Part shown: one piece after another, positions 53,417 to 61,860 of the stretch
Layout: the number at the start of each line of letters is the position of its first letter
Numbering within the stretch: position 1 is the stretch's first letter
Assembly (NCBI RefSeq): GCF_022808175.1
Contig: NZ_JALGBX010000014.1
Location: 62,001-126,000 of the forward strand
Length of the DNA: 64,000 nt
Reading direction: 5' to 3'
Source: Streptomyces sp. AP-93
GTDB taxonomy: Bacteria > Actinomycetota > Actinomycetes > Streptomycetales > Streptomycetaceae
Notes under the pieces: generated by a model
The model's input: the letters and a program-made list of their open reading frames with translations, nothing else
The model's database searches: none
Told to the model about the DNA's origin: nothing
Made by a program: the position numbers and the translations under genes

Positions 53417-53784
53417 AGCGGGTCTACGATCCCCCGGAGCCGGAGCTGGACGGGGTCCGGGTGCTCGTGGACCGGCTGTGGCCGCGGGGGCTGTCGAAGG
53501 AGGCGGCGGGGGTCAGGGGGCACCTCCCAGCGGTAGCTGGGGGAGAGTGGGCGAAGGCGGTTGCCCCGTCGGGGGAGCTGCGGAAGTGGTTCCACGGGGG
53601 TGGGTCGGTGGCGGAGTTCCGGGAGCGGTACGCGGTGGAGCTTCGCTCGGAGGAGGCGGGGGCGGAGCTTTCGCGGCTGCGGGCCGTGGCCGCGGGCGGG
53701 CCGGTCACCTTGCTGACCGCCGTCAAGGATCCGGAGGCGAGCCACGTGGGGGTGCTGGCCGCGCTGCTGCAGTCCCCTTCTTGA
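53362..53784 (+). CDS. DUF488-family protein, carrying an in-frame repeat
   Basis: About 140 residues. The family signature is LKRVYDPPEPELDGVRVLVD then RLWPRGL, followed by VAPSGELRKWFHGG and TLLTAVKDPEASHVGVLA. Between SKEAAGVR and EWAKAVAPS there is GHLPAVAGGE, ten residues encoded by a 30-bp interspersed repeat (53516-53545) that most family members are expected to lack. Start uncertain; GTG 53362 is the best in-frame codon but lies inside the PemK-like gene. Function unknown. Confidence 0.7.
   Translation: MGRGEGARGARGTRVVRLKRVYDPPEPELDGVRVLVDRLWPRGLSKEAAGVRGHLPAVAGGEWAKAVAPSGELRKWFHGGGSVAEFRERYAVELRSEEAGAELSRLRAVAAGGPVTLLTAVKDPEASHVGVLAALLQSPS
53516..53545 (+). repeat. 30-bp repeat element inside the DUF488 gene
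   Basis: GGGGGCACCTCCCAGCGGTA then GCTGGGGGAG, with inner inverted arms CCCAGC/GCTGGG. I recognise this as an abundant streptomycete interspersed element, though I cannot search for it here. It keeps the frame at exactly ten codons. Confidence 0.7.
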
Positions 53785-54368
53785 CGCGCCGCTCGCGCGG
53801 CGGGCCCTGGCGGGCCTTGCCGGCTTCGCGCCGCTGCGCCGGGCACCTTCCTGATGCACCCCTCCCACCGCTCAGCGCTGGCGCGCTTCCCGGGCTTCGC
53901 GCGCTGCGCCTGACTCCGTCCGGCGGTGGCCGGTCGGGGTGCTCGCCACCGCCGTCCCGGCGTGGCTCCGGTGGGCGGGTGCGTCTGGGTCGGCCCTGCG
54001 GGGCGAAGTCCCCGCTGCGACCTTTGCCGCTGCGCGGGGCGGAGTTCCCCTACCCGCCCTTCCACCGTTCCCCGGGCCGGCCCGGACCCGCGCCTCAAAC
54101 GCCGGCGGGGCTGGAGATGCCCCCGGGCTCTGCCCGGACCCGGTCCTCGAACGCCGGACGGGCTGGGAAGGGGTACCGGGCTGCGCCCGGACCCCCTGGG
54201 GCTCCGCCCCAGACCCCGCGCCTCAAACGCCGGCGGGGCTGGAATGCCCTGCGGGCGATCCGGCCCCGACCGGGCGAAATGCAGCCCCTCCGGCGTTTGA
54301 GGAGCGGGGCCCGGGGGCCGGCCCCCGGGGCGGCCGGGCTGGAAGCGTGTCGTCTCCGCCGCCGGGGG
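53785..54368. repeat. Gene-free repeat region with several GGCGTTTGA-type units
   Basis: No credible gene. At least three direct copies of CCTC(A/G)AACGCCGG(C/A)GGGCTGG-like sequence occur (about 54091, 54143 and 54219) and an inverted one near 54288 (CCGGCGTTTGAGGAGCGGGG). Dyads such as GGGCTCCGCCCC and GGGGGCCGGCCCCC accompany them. These belong to the same family as the units at 17640 and 60600. Confidence 0.75.
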
Positions 54369-55319
54369 CTACGCCCAGAGTTGGCCCTGGAGGACTTCGA
54401 TGGCTTCTTCCGTGGTGGCCGCCGTGTAGACGCCCGTCGAGAGATACTTCCAGCCGCCGTCGGCCACGACGAAGACGATGTCGGCCTGCTCGCCGGCCGC
54501 CACGGCCTTGCGGCCGACGCCGATCGCCGCGTGCAGGGCCGCGCCCGTGGAGACGCCCGCGAAGATGCCCTCCTGCTGGAGGAGCTCCCGGGTGCGGGTG
54601 ACCGCGTCCGCCGAGCCCACCGAGAAGCGGGTCGTCAGGACCGACGCGTCGTACAGCTCGGGGACGAAGCCCTCGTCGAGGTTGCGCAGCCCGTAGACGA
54701 GGTCGTCGTAGCGCGGTTCCGCCGCGACGATCTTGACGCCCGGGACGTGCTCGCGCAGGTAGCGGCCCACGCCCATGAGGGTTCCGGTGGTGCCGAGGCC
54801 CGCCACGAAGTGGGTGATCGAGGGGAGGTCCGTGAGGATCTCCGGGCCGGTCGTGGCGTAGTGGGCGCCCGCGTTGTCGGGGTTGCCGTACTGGTAGAGC
54901 ATCACCCAGGAGGGGTTCTGCGCCGCCAGTTCCTTCGCGACGCGGACGGCCGTGTTCGAGCCGCCCGCCGCCGGCGAAGGGATGATCTCGGCTCCCCACA
55001 TGGCCAGCAGGTCGCGCCGCTCCTGAGAGGTGTTCTCCGGCATGACGCACACGATCTTGTAGCCCTTGAGCTTCGCGGCCATCGCGAGGGAGATGCCCGT
55101 GTTGCCCGAGGTGGGCTCCAGGATCGTGCAGCCGGGGTACAGCCGGCCGTCCTTCTCGGCCTGCTCGACCATGTGGAGCGCGGGGCGGTCCTTGATCGAG
55201 CCGGTCGGGTTGCGGTCCTCCAGCTTCGCCCAGATGCGGACGTCGTCCGAGGGCGAGAGCCGGGGCAGGCGTACCAGCGGCGTGTTGCCGACCGCGGCCA
55301 GGGGGGAGTCGTAGCGCAT
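54369..55319 (-). CDS. cysM: CysO-dependent cysteine synthase
   Basis: A 316-residue PLP enzyme of the CysK/CysM fold. The PLP Lys is in KLEDRNPTGSIKDRPAL, with PTSGNTGISLAMAAKLKGYK and GLGTTGTLMGVGRYL as further signatures. In actinomycetes this enzyme joins O-phosphoserine to the sulfur of thiocarboxylated CysO. Its ATG overlaps the cysO stop by one base. It completes the mec-cysO-cysM set read on this strand. Confidence 0.92.
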   Translation of the reverse strand: MRYDSPLAAVGNTPLVRLPRLSPSDDVRIWAKLEDRNPTGSIKDRPALHMVEQAEKDGRLYPGCTILEPTSGNTGISLAMAAKLKGYKIVCVMPENTSQERRDLLAMWGAEIIPSPAAGGSNTAVRVAKELAAQNPSWVMLYQYGNPDNAGAHYATTGPEILTDLPSITHFVAGLGTTGTLMGVGRYLREHVPGVKIVAAEPRYDDLVYGLRNLDEGFVPELYDASVLTTRFSVGSADAVTRTRELLQQEGIFAGVSTGAALHAAIGVGRKAVAAGEQADIVFVVADGGWKYLSTGVYTAATTEEAIEVLQGQLWA

Positions 55320-55606
55320 TACTTCGATCCGCCGGCTACGGCCGGGAGGATGGTGACGTTGTCGCCGTCCTTGAGCGCGGTGGAGATGCCGTCGAGGAAG
55401 CGGACGTCCTCGTCGTTGAGGTAGACGTTGACGAAGCGGCGCAGTTCGCCGCCCTTGGCCTCGTCGATGATGCGCTCCTGGATGCCCTTGTGGCGGGTCT
55501 CCAGGTCGGTGAAGAGGTCGGCCAGCGTGGCGCCCTCACCCGTGACGGCCTTCTCGCCGTTGGTGTAGGTGCGGAGGATGGTGGGGATGCGGACCTCGAT
55601 GGCCAT
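55319..55606 (-). CDS. cysO: Sulfur-carrier protein CysO (MoaD/ThiS fold)
   Basis: A 95-residue ubiquitin-like sulfur carrier. It ends AVAGGSK, so two residues beyond the Gly-Gly must be removed before activation as a thiocarboxylate. Core strands: IRIPTILRTYTNGEKAV-type start and VTILPAVAGG end. Upstream lies a leader peptide gene (55698-55805), and mec lies beyond it. Confidence 0.92.
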   Translation of the reverse strand: MAIEVRIPTILRTYTNGEKAVTGEGATLADLFTDLETRHKGIQERIIDEAKGGELRRFVNVYLNDEDVRFLDGISTALKDGDNVTILPAVAGGSK

Positions 55607-55697
55607 GGCAGGCTCCAGTCAGGATGGTGAAGGGAAGCGGGCGAAGCGAAGCGGAGCAGGCGTGGGCCGCCGCGGCCCGCGAGGGGCCGCCGGGGGC

Positions 55698-55805
55698 TCA
55701 GGCGGCAGTACAGATGGCGCTGGCGAGGCGGCACAGGTCGACGTGCAGCCGCGCCACAAGCAGCAGCCTGCCGGGCGTCTCGATGCTCACGTCGTGGGAA
55801 ACCAT
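55698..55805 (-). CDS. Cysteine-containing putative leader peptide
   Basis: A 35-residue frame, ATG 55805 to TGA 55698, with two Cys codons (TGC and TGT) and the recognisable core ARLHVDLCRLASAIC near its end. Peptides with RHVDL...SAIC are annotated in actinomycetes as sulfur-metabolism leader peptides. It precedes cysO by 91 bases. Ribosome stalling at Cys codons would sense cysteine supply. There is no clear ribosome site, so it may be leaderless. Confidence 0.8.
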   Translation of the reverse strand: MVSHDVSIETPGRLLLVARLHVDLCRLASAICTAA

Positions 55806-55904
55806 GCGGTCATGTTAACGATTCCCGGTCCCTGGTTTGGAGTGTGATCCCGCATCGTGGACGGATATCGCTCACATACTGAGAAGTAACCCTCTGTCGG
55901 TGCC

Positions 55905-56327
55905 TCAGTAGGCCGCTACGACCTGCACTTCTTCCTCCGTGATCACGCCTTCGACGATCCGGTACGACCGGAACTGGAAGTCCCCCAGGCCGTCCTTGTC
56001 GGCGGTGGAGACCAGCACGTAGTGGGCGCCGGGCTCGTTCGCGTACGTGACGTCCGTGCGCGAGGGGTAGGCCTCGGTCGCGGTGTGCGAGTGGTAGACG
56101 ACGACGGGGTCCTCGTCCCGGTCGTCCAGCTCGCGGTAGAGCTTGAGCAGGTCCTTCGAGTCGAACTCGTAGAACGTGGGCGAGCGGGCCGCGTTCAGCA
56201 TCGGTACGAACCGCTCCGGGCGGTCCGTGCCCGCCGGGCCGGCCACCACGCCGCAGGCCTCGTCGGGGTGGTCCTGACGGGCGTGCGCGACGATCTGGTC
56301 GTGGAGAGCCTGGGTGATGGTCAGCAT
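55905..56327 (-). CDS. mec: Mec family JAMM metalloprotease
   Basis: A 140-residue zinc protease. The JAMM motif is present: Glu in HPDEACGVVAG, and VYHSHTATEAYPSRTD (H-x-H...S..D). In mycobacteria the enzyme cuts cysteine from the CysO-cysteine adduct, completing the pathway. Here it lies upstream of cysO, separated by the leader peptide gene. ATG 56327. Confidence 0.92.
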   Translation of the reverse strand: MLTITQALHDQIVAHARQDHPDEACGVVAGPAGTDRPERFVPMLNAARSPTFYEFDSKDLLKLYRELDDRDEDPVVVYHSHTATEAYPSRTDVTYANEPGAHYVLVSTADKDGLGDFQFRSYRIVEGVITEEEVQVVAAY

Positions 56328-56347
56328 GAGCGACAGGATAAGCAGAC

Positions 56348-56384
56348 GGGCCCTCCCGTACCGAGGAGTGGTACGGGAGGGCCC
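56348..56384 (-). terminator. Terminator between the amino acid permease and mec
   Basis: Perfect 15-bp arms (56348-56362 and 56370-56384) containing GGGCCCTCCCGTACC, 7-base loop. Confidence 0.85.
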
Positions 56385-56426
56385 GGATGTTGGACACGGG
56401 CCCCTGCGTGCAGGGGCTCGCGGTCG

Positions 56427-57848
56427 CTAGGAGGCCTTGGTGAAGGCGGCGCCGCGCGGGTCGCGGGACTTCATCACCAGGTAGCAGACGCCCAGGAGCA
56501 GGCCCCACAGGGGCGCGCAGTAGAGCGAGACCCGGGCGTCCTTGTCGACGCCCATCATCACGATGACCATGCCGATGAAGGCCAGGGCGAAGTAGCTCGT
56601 GTACGGGGCGCCGGGGGCGCGGAAGGGGGACCTGGGGAGGTCGCCGCGGTCGGAGGCGGCGCGGTAGCGGATCTGGCAGACCAGGATCATGATCCAGGCC
56701 CACATGCCGGAGATGGTGGCGAAGGAGACGACGTAGTCGAAGGCCTTGCCGGGGGCGACGTAGTTGATCCAGACGCCGACCAGCATCAGGGACGCCGAGA
56801 AGGTGGTGCCGATCAGCGGCGTGCCGCTCTTGGTGAGCCTGGTGAAGAACTTCGGGCCCTGGCCGTTGAGGGCGAGGTCGCGCAGCATGCGGCCGGTGGA
56901 GTACATGCCCGAGTTGCAGGAGGACAGGGCCGCGGTCAGGACGACGAAGTTGACGATCGCGGCGCCGACGCCGAGGCCCATCTTCTCGAAGGCGGCGACG
57001 AAGGGGCTGACGCCGGGCTGGAACTCGTGCCACGGGACGACCGACAGGATCATGATGAGCGCGCCGACGTAGAAGACGGCGATGCGCCACGGCACGGTGT
57101 TGATGGCCTTGGGCAGGGTCTTCTCGGGGTCCTTGGACTCGCCGGCGGTGACGCCGACCAGTTCGACGGCGAGGAAGGCGAACATCACGATCTGCAGGGT
57201 CATCAGCGTGCCGCCGAGGCCCTTGGGGAAGAAGCCGCCGTCGTTCCAGAGGTTGGAGACGGTGGCGGTGTCCGCGGCGTCGGAGAAGCCGATGGTGAGG
57301 ATGCCGGCGCAGATCAGGATCATGCCGACGATGGCGGTGACCTTGACCATGGAGAACCAGAACTCCAGCTCGCCGAAGAGCTTCACGGAGATCAGGTTGG
57401 CGCCGTAGAGGATGACGGTGAAGATCAGCGCGTAGGCCCATTGCGGGAAGCTGTCATGGGTCCAGTACGACATGTACTGCGCCGCGGCGGTGACTTCGGT
57501 GATGCCGGTGACCACCCAGAAGAGCCAGTAGGTCCAGCCGGTCACGTATCCCCAGAAGGGGCCGAGGAATTCCCGGGCGTAGTCCGAGAAGGAGCCGGAC
57601 ACCGGGCGGTACATGAGCAGTTCGCCCAGGGCCCGCATGATGAAGAAGATGACCAGGCCCGCGATGGCGTAGGCCAGGATCAGGCTGGGGCCGGCTTTGG
57701 AGATGGCCTTGCCGGCGCCCAGGAAGAGGCCGGTGCCGATGGCTCCGCCGATCGCGATCATCTGGATCTGGCGGGCTCCGAGTGCGCGGTGGTAGCCGTC
57801 GCCCTCGCCTGTGTCGTGCTGCTGCTCGTCGACCTGTACGGAGGTCAT
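56427..57848 (-). CDS. APC-family amino acid permease
   Basis: A 473-residue transporter with 12 helices. Family signature: IQMIAIGGAIGTGLFLGAGK, then PVSGSFSDYAREFLGPFWG and EFWFSMVKVTAIVGMI, as in GABA/D-serine/proline-type carriers. ATG 57848 lacks a strong ribosome site; a frame to 58010 exists but begins with non-conserved sequence. Substrate unknown. Two hairpins lie upstream (58054-58113), belonging to the clpS transcription unit. Confidence 0.93.
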   Translation of the reverse strand: MTSVQVDEQQHDTGEGDGYHRALGARQIQMIAIGGAIGTGLFLGAGKAISKAGPSLILAYAIAGLVIFFIMRALGELLMYRPVSGSFSDYAREFLGPFWGYVTGWTYWLFWVVTGITEVTAAAQYMSYWTHDSFPQWAYALIFTVILYGANLISVKLFGELEFWFSMVKVTAIVGMILICAGILTIGFSDAADTATVSNLWNDGGFFPKGLGGTLMTLQIVMFAFLAVELVGVTAGESKDPEKTLPKAINTVPWRIAVFYVGALIMILSVVPWHEFQPGVSPFVAAFEKMGLGVGAAIVNFVVLTAALSSCNSGMYSTGRMLRDLALNGQGPKFFTRLTKSGTPLIGTTFSASLMLVGVWINYVAPGKAFDYVVSFATISGMWAWIMILVCQIRYRAASDRGDLPRSPFRAPGAPYTSYFALAFIGMVIVMMGVDKDARVSLYCAPLWGLLLGVCYLVMKSRDPRGAAFTKAS

Positions 57849-58053
57849 GTCTTGGTGCGCCTTTCTCCACGCCGACCCGCGCCATGACTGGCTGCGGATC
57901 GGGTCCTCGATCCCCCCGGATACGGATGGAGTTGCACGCCGGCGGTCAGCCGGTTCAAGCAGGCCGGGGGGCATGGGTGGCGCCCCGTCGGCGTCGTGAA
58001 GATTTATCACGTGCTTACCGGTGCATGAGGGCGGAAAATGTGACGCAGGGCAT

Positions 58054-58113
58054 AAAAAAATCAGGACAGAGGTCCTGAAATGGATCAGATCACCACATCG
58101 TGGTGATCTGATC
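58054..58113 (-). terminator. Double-hairpin terminator with U-tract after the DUF2017 gene
   Basis: Reading the minus strand, a 31-base inverted repeat with perfect 14-bp arms (GATCAGATCACCAC, centre 58098) is followed by TCAGGAC/GTCCTGA (58061-58078) and then seven T residues (58060-58054). The U-tract is uncommon in streptomycetes. The large palindrome could also be an operator for the permease gene. Confidence 0.75.
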
Positions 58114-58190
58114 GTTATCCGGATTTGAGCGTCCGCTGAGCGAACGGCCGACCCGCTTGAGGATCTTCAGAGGGTTCCGGAGAGCACCCC

Positions 58191-58805
58191 TCAGAGGGTC
58201 CCGGCGAGCGTCTCGACGAGGGTCTCCTGGAGACCGCCGAGCCAGAGGTACGCCATCACCATCGGCTTGCGCGGATCGTCGTCCGGCAGCCGGAACAGCA
58301 CGGCGCTCTCGTCGTCCTCCGTGATGTCGAGGCGGGCCGCGATGGTGAGCCGCAGGTCGTTCAGGGCGCCCAGCCAGCGCAGCCGCAGCTCCCCGTCGAC
58401 CTCCAGGACGGCCGCGCCGTCGCCCGCCGGGCTCAGCCCGTCCAGGCTCTGTACGACGGCCAGCGCGTCCTCCCGCTTGCGGGTGCGCAGGTCGTTCTCG
58501 GTGAAGCGGCGGAACTCGGCCGAGTGGGCCCGCAGCTCCTCCGCGTCGGCGCCGGGCGCGGTCTCCGGGCCGCCGTAGGCGTCGGGGAAGAGCCGGGCCA
58601 GGGCCGGGTCGGTGGGGGGCTCGGTGGGGCCGTCGGAGGCGGCGAAGAGCGCGGCCAGCGGGTCGGCGTCCGGATCGGGCTCCGGCTCGCCGGGGCCGAT
58701 GAGCTCCAGCAGCTGCACGGCCAGGGAGCGCAGGATCGAGATCTCGATCTCGTCCAGCGCGATGGCGGCGCCGCCGGCCTTCAGGGGCTCGAACACGCCG
58801 CCCAT
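58191..58805 (-). CDS. DUF2017 protein
   Basis: A 204-residue protein of the actinobacterial DUF2017 family, encoded next to clpS. Two helical ends (DEIEISILRSLAVQLLELIG and YLWLGGLQETLVETL) and an acidic middle. Its ATG overlaps the clpS stop by one base. Function unknown. Confidence 0.88.
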   Translation of the reverse strand: MGGVFEPLKAGGAAIALDEIEISILRSLAVQLLELIGPGEPEPDPDADPLAALFAASDGPTEPPTDPALARLFPDAYGGPETAPGADAEELRAHSAEFRRFTENDLRTRKREDALAVVQSLDGLSPAGDGAAVLEVDGELRLRWLGALNDLRLTIAARLDITEDDESAVLFRLPDDDPRKPMVMAYLWLGGLQETLVETLAGTL

Positions 58806-59119
58806 CAGTTGCGGTCCTGGGACATGGTCGCCCAGAGGCCGTAGCCGTGCATGGCCTGCACGTCCCGTTCCATCTCCTCACGGCTGCCGCTGGAGACGAC
58901 CGCCCGACCCTTGTGGTGGACGTCCATCATCAGCTTGTTCGCCTTGTCCTTGGAGTAGCCGAAGTAGGCCTGGAACACGTACGTCACGTAGCTCATGAGG
59001 TTGACCGGGTCGTTGTGCACCAGGGTCACCCACGGGACGTCGGGTTCGGGGACCGCGAAGGTCTCTTCGGCCGATTCGGTGCGTTCGATCTCAATGGGAG
59101 CAACACTCACTTGTCCCAT
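58805..59119 (-). CDS. clpS: ATP-dependent Clp protease adaptor ClpS
   Basis: A 104-residue adaptor that delivers N-degron substrates to ClpAP/ClpCP. Signatures: WVTLVHNDPVNLMSYVTYVF and MMDVHHKGRAVVSSGSREE. The start is ATG 59119 or GTG 59110; both leave the core complete. Divergent from pncB across a perfect palindrome. Confidence 0.93.
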   Translation of the reverse strand: MGQVSVAPIEIERTESAEETFAVPEPDVPWVTLVHNDPVNLMSYVTYVFQAYFGYSKDKANKLMMDVHHKGRAVVSSGSREEMERDVQAMHGYGLWATMSQDRN

Positions 59120-59157
59120 GCTGCCACTGACGGGGGCCCGTCGCACAAACGGGGCCC

Positions 59158-59184
59158 CACATCTCGTCAGTTTGACGAGATGTG
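59158..59184. promoter_or_regulatory. 27-bp perfect palindrome between clpS and pncB
   Basis: Arms CACATCTCGTCA and TGACGAGATGTG are exact complements with centre GTT. It lies 16 bases before the pncB ATG and 39 from clpS. A regulator of NAD biosynthesis is the obvious candidate to bind. Confidence 0.8.
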
Positions 59185-59200
59185 CGCTAGCATCCGTCGC

Positions 59201-60529
59201 ATGAACCCTGCGGACCTGGGCCTGCCGGTGGACGTGCCGTCGACAGCGCTCTTCACGGACCATTACGAGCTCACGATGTTGCAGGCCGCGCTGGCCAACG
59301 GCACGGCCGACCGCCGCTCGGTCTTCGAGGTGTTCACCCGGCGGCTCCCCGAAGGGCGCCGCTACGGGGTGATCGCGGGGACCGGCCGGGTGCTCGACGC
59401 GGTGGAGAACTTCCGCTTCGACGGCGCCGTACTGGAGTTCCTGCGCGAGCGCAGCGTCATCGACGCCCGCACTCTCGACTGGCTCGCCTCGTACCGCTTC
59501 TCCGGCGACATCTGGGGCTACCCGGAGGGCGAGGTCTACTTCCCCGGCTCGCCGGTCCTGCGCGTCGAGGGCAGCTTCGCCGAGTGCGTGCTGCTGGAGA
59601 CCGTGATCCTGTCGATCCTCAACCACGACTCCGCGATCGCCGCGGCCGCCTCCCGGATGGCCACGGCCGCGGGCGGACGGCCGCTGGTCGAGATGGGCGC
59701 CCGGCGCACGCACGAACTGGCGGCCGTCGCCTCGGCGCGCGCCGCGTACGTCGGCGGTTTCACCTCGACCTCGGACCTGGCGGCCGGCTTCCGGTACGGG
59801 ATCCCGACGGTCGGCACCAGCGCGCACGCCTTCACCCTGCTGCACGACAGCGAGCGGGACGCCTTCACCGCCCAGGTCGCCTCGCTGGGCAGCGGCACCA
59901 CGCTGCTGGTGGACACCTACGACGTGGCGGAGGCGGTCCGCACCGCCGTGGAGGTCGCCGGGACGGGCCTCGGCGCCGTCCGGATCGACTCCGGGGACCT
60001 GCTGCTGGTCGCGCACCGGGTGCGGCAGCAGCTCGACGAGCTGGGAGCCACGCAGACCAAGATCGTGGTGACCTCGGACCTGGACGAGTACGCGATCGCC
60101 TCGCTGGCGGCCGCTCCGGTGGACGCGTACGGCGTCGGCACCCAGCTGGTGACGGGCAGCGGGCACCCGACGTGCTCGATGGTCTACAAGCTGGTGGCGC
60201 GGGCCGCGTCGGGCGATCCGAAGGCGCCGCTGGTGCCGGTCGCGAAGAAGTCCTCGGGCGGCAAGACCTCCATCGGGGGGCGCAAGTGGGCGGCCCGGCG
60301 GACCGACTCCGAGGGGGTCGCGGAGGCGGAGGTCCTCGGGACCGGGCCGGTGCCGGCCGCGCTGGCCGACACGCAGCTCCTGGTCCAGCTGGTCAAGGCG
60401 GGTGAGGTGGTGGCCCGCGAGTCCCTGGAGGCGGCCCGCGACCGCCACCGCGAGGCCCTGGCGGGGCTGCCGCTCTCGGCGACGCAGCTCTCACGCGGCG
60501 AAGCCGTGATCCCGACCGAGTACGCGTAG
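59201..60529 (+). CDS. pncB: Nicotinate phosphoribosyltransferase
   Basis: A 442-residue NAD-salvage enzyme converting nicotinate and PRPP to nicotinate mononucleotide. Signatures: ALFTDHYELTMLQAALANG, ETVILSILNHDSAIAAAASR, EMGARRTHE and GAVRIDSGDLLLVAHRVR. ATG 59201 is close after the palindrome, so the leader is short. It precedes pncA after a repeat-filled gap. Confidence 0.94.
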   Translation: MNPADLGLPVDVPSTALFTDHYELTMLQAALANGTADRRSVFEVFTRRLPEGRRYGVIAGTGRVLDAVENFRFDGAVLEFLRERSVIDARTLDWLASYRFSGDIWGYPEGEVYFPGSPVLRVEGSFAECVLLETVILSILNHDSAIAAAASRMATAAGGRPLVEMGARRTHELAAVASARAAYVGGFTSTSDLAAGFRYGIPTVGTSAHAFTLLHDSERDAFTAQVASLGSGTTLLVDTYDVAEAVRTAVEVAGTGLGAVRIDSGDLLLVAHRVRQQLDELGATQTKIVVTSDLDEYAIASLAAAPVDAYGVGTQLVTGSGHPTCSMVYKLVARAASGDPKAPLVPVAKKSSGGKTSIGGRKWAARRTDSEGVAEAEVLGTGPVPAALADTQLLVQLVKAGEVVARESLEAARDRHREALAGLPLSATQLSRGEAVIPTEYA

Positions 60530-60756
60530 CGCCGGGAGCCGGGCGGGGCCGCGAAGCCCGGCGCGGCCGGGGCCCCTGGGGCTCCGCCCCGGACCCCGCG
60601 CCTCAAACGCCGGCGGGGCTGGATTTTGGCTCGCGTCAGCCTGCACGTGCGCCTGCGGGGTCTGGGGCGCAGCCCCAGTTTCGGGAAGGGGCGGGGTGGG
60701 GGAAGAGCCCCCGCAGGGTCCCCGCCCACCACACACCAAGCCGAAGGGCACCGGAC
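60530..60756. repeat. Intergenic repeats between pncB and pncA
   Basis: A copy of the CCTCAAACGCCGGCGGGGCTGG-type unit sits at about 60600, flanked by GGGGCTCCGCCCC and GGGGCGCAGCCCC dyads. No separate gene. The pncA start has AAGGGCACC before it. Confidence 0.7.
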
Positions 60757-61356
60757 ATGCACCGCGCACTGATCGTCGTCGACGTACAGAACGACTTCTG
60801 CGAGGGCGGCAGCCTCGCGGTCACCGGCGGAGCCGACATCGCCGCCGCCATCACCGAGCTCATCGGCCAGGCCACCGCCGGCTACCGGCACGTCGTCGCC
60901 ACCCGCGACCACCACATCGACCCCGGGTCCCACTTCGCGCACCCCCCGGCCCGGCCGGACTACGAGACCTCCTGGCCGGTGCACTGCGTCGCCGGGACCG
61001 AGGGCGTGGGCTTCCACCCGAACTTCGCACCCGCCATCGCCTCGGGGGCCGTGGCCGCCGTGTTCGACAAGGGGGCGTACGAAGCGGCGTACAGCGGCTT
61101 CGAGGGCGCGGACGAGAACGGCCGCGGGCTCACGGAGTGGCTCCGCGACCGGCAGGTCACCGAGGTCGACGTGGTCGGCATCGCCACCGACCACTGCGTC
61201 AAGGCCACCGCCCTGGACGCGGCCCGCGCGGGGTTCCGTACGCACGTGCTGCTGGACCTCACGGCCGGGGTGGCCGCGCACACCACGACCCGCGCTCTGG
61301 CCGAGCTCCGGGAAGCCGGGGTGGAGCTGAGCGGGACCCCGGTGGTGGCCGGCTGA
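60757..61356 (+). CDS. pncA: Nicotinamidase
   Basis: A 199-residue isochorismatase-fold amidase that turns nicotinamide into nicotinate, the PncB substrate. Catalytic set: Asp in IVVDVQNDFCEGGSL, Lys in VFDKGAYEA and Cys in IATDHCVKATA; metal ligands in TRDHHIDPGSHF. ATG 60757. Confidence 0.95.
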   Translation: MHRALIVVDVQNDFCEGGSLAVTGGADIAAAITELIGQATAGYRHVVATRDHHIDPGSHFAHPPARPDYETSWPVHCVAGTEGVGFHPNFAPAIASGAVAAVFDKGAYEAAYSGFEGADENGRGLTEWLRDRQVTEVDVVGIATDHCVKATALDAARAGFRTHVLLDLTAGVAAHTTTRALAELREAGVELSGTPVVAG

Positions 61357-61463
61357 CACCGGGCACCGGGGGGGCCGCCCGCAGGACGCCTGCGCGGCTC
61401 CTGCGGGCTACTGGGGGCTACTGGGGCTACTGGGGCTCCTGCGGACGGCTCAGCCCCGCCCGC

Positions 61464-61811
61464 TCACCCCAGCAGGGCCCTGATCGGGTGCCACAGCTCC
61501 GTCGCCCGGTCCGGCGCGCAGCGCCAGAGCAGGCCGTCGGGGTGGTGCAGGACGGCCGTGATCTCGTCCGGGGTGGGCGGCTGGGCGTTGCCGCGCAGGT
61601 AGACGGCGCGCAGTCCGAGGTTCCGCAGCCTGGTCAGGGCGCGGGCCCGGTTCACCGCGTGCACCAGCACGCGGACGTTTCCACCGTCGGCGCCGCCTTC
61701 GATGCCGCCTTCGATGCCGCCCTCGACGGCACCTTCCACGGACGGTCTGGGCAGCGTGAGCGCGACGACCACGCTGCCGCCTGGCAATCGGACGAAACCT
61801 CCACCGGGCAT
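61464..61811 (-). CDS. Small hypothetical protein with a GIEGG repeat
   Basis: A 115-residue protein beginning MPGGGFVRLPGGSVVVALTL, with an acidic repeat AVEGGIEGGIEGGADGG at 30-46 and a basic body (RALTRLRNLGLRAVYLRG). GGGGGAG lies 8 bases before ATG 61811; a longer frame lacks a site. No recognised family. Confidence 0.6.
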   Translation of the reverse strand: MPGGGFVRLPGGSVVVALTLPRPSVEGAVEGGIEGGIEGGADGGNVRVLVHAVNRARALTRLRNLGLRAVYLRGNAQPPTPDEITAVLHHPDGLLWRCAPDRATELWHPIRALLG

Positions 61812-61860
61812 GTCTTCATCTCCCCCGTCAATAAGAAACTCAGCCCACGCATCTAAACGC

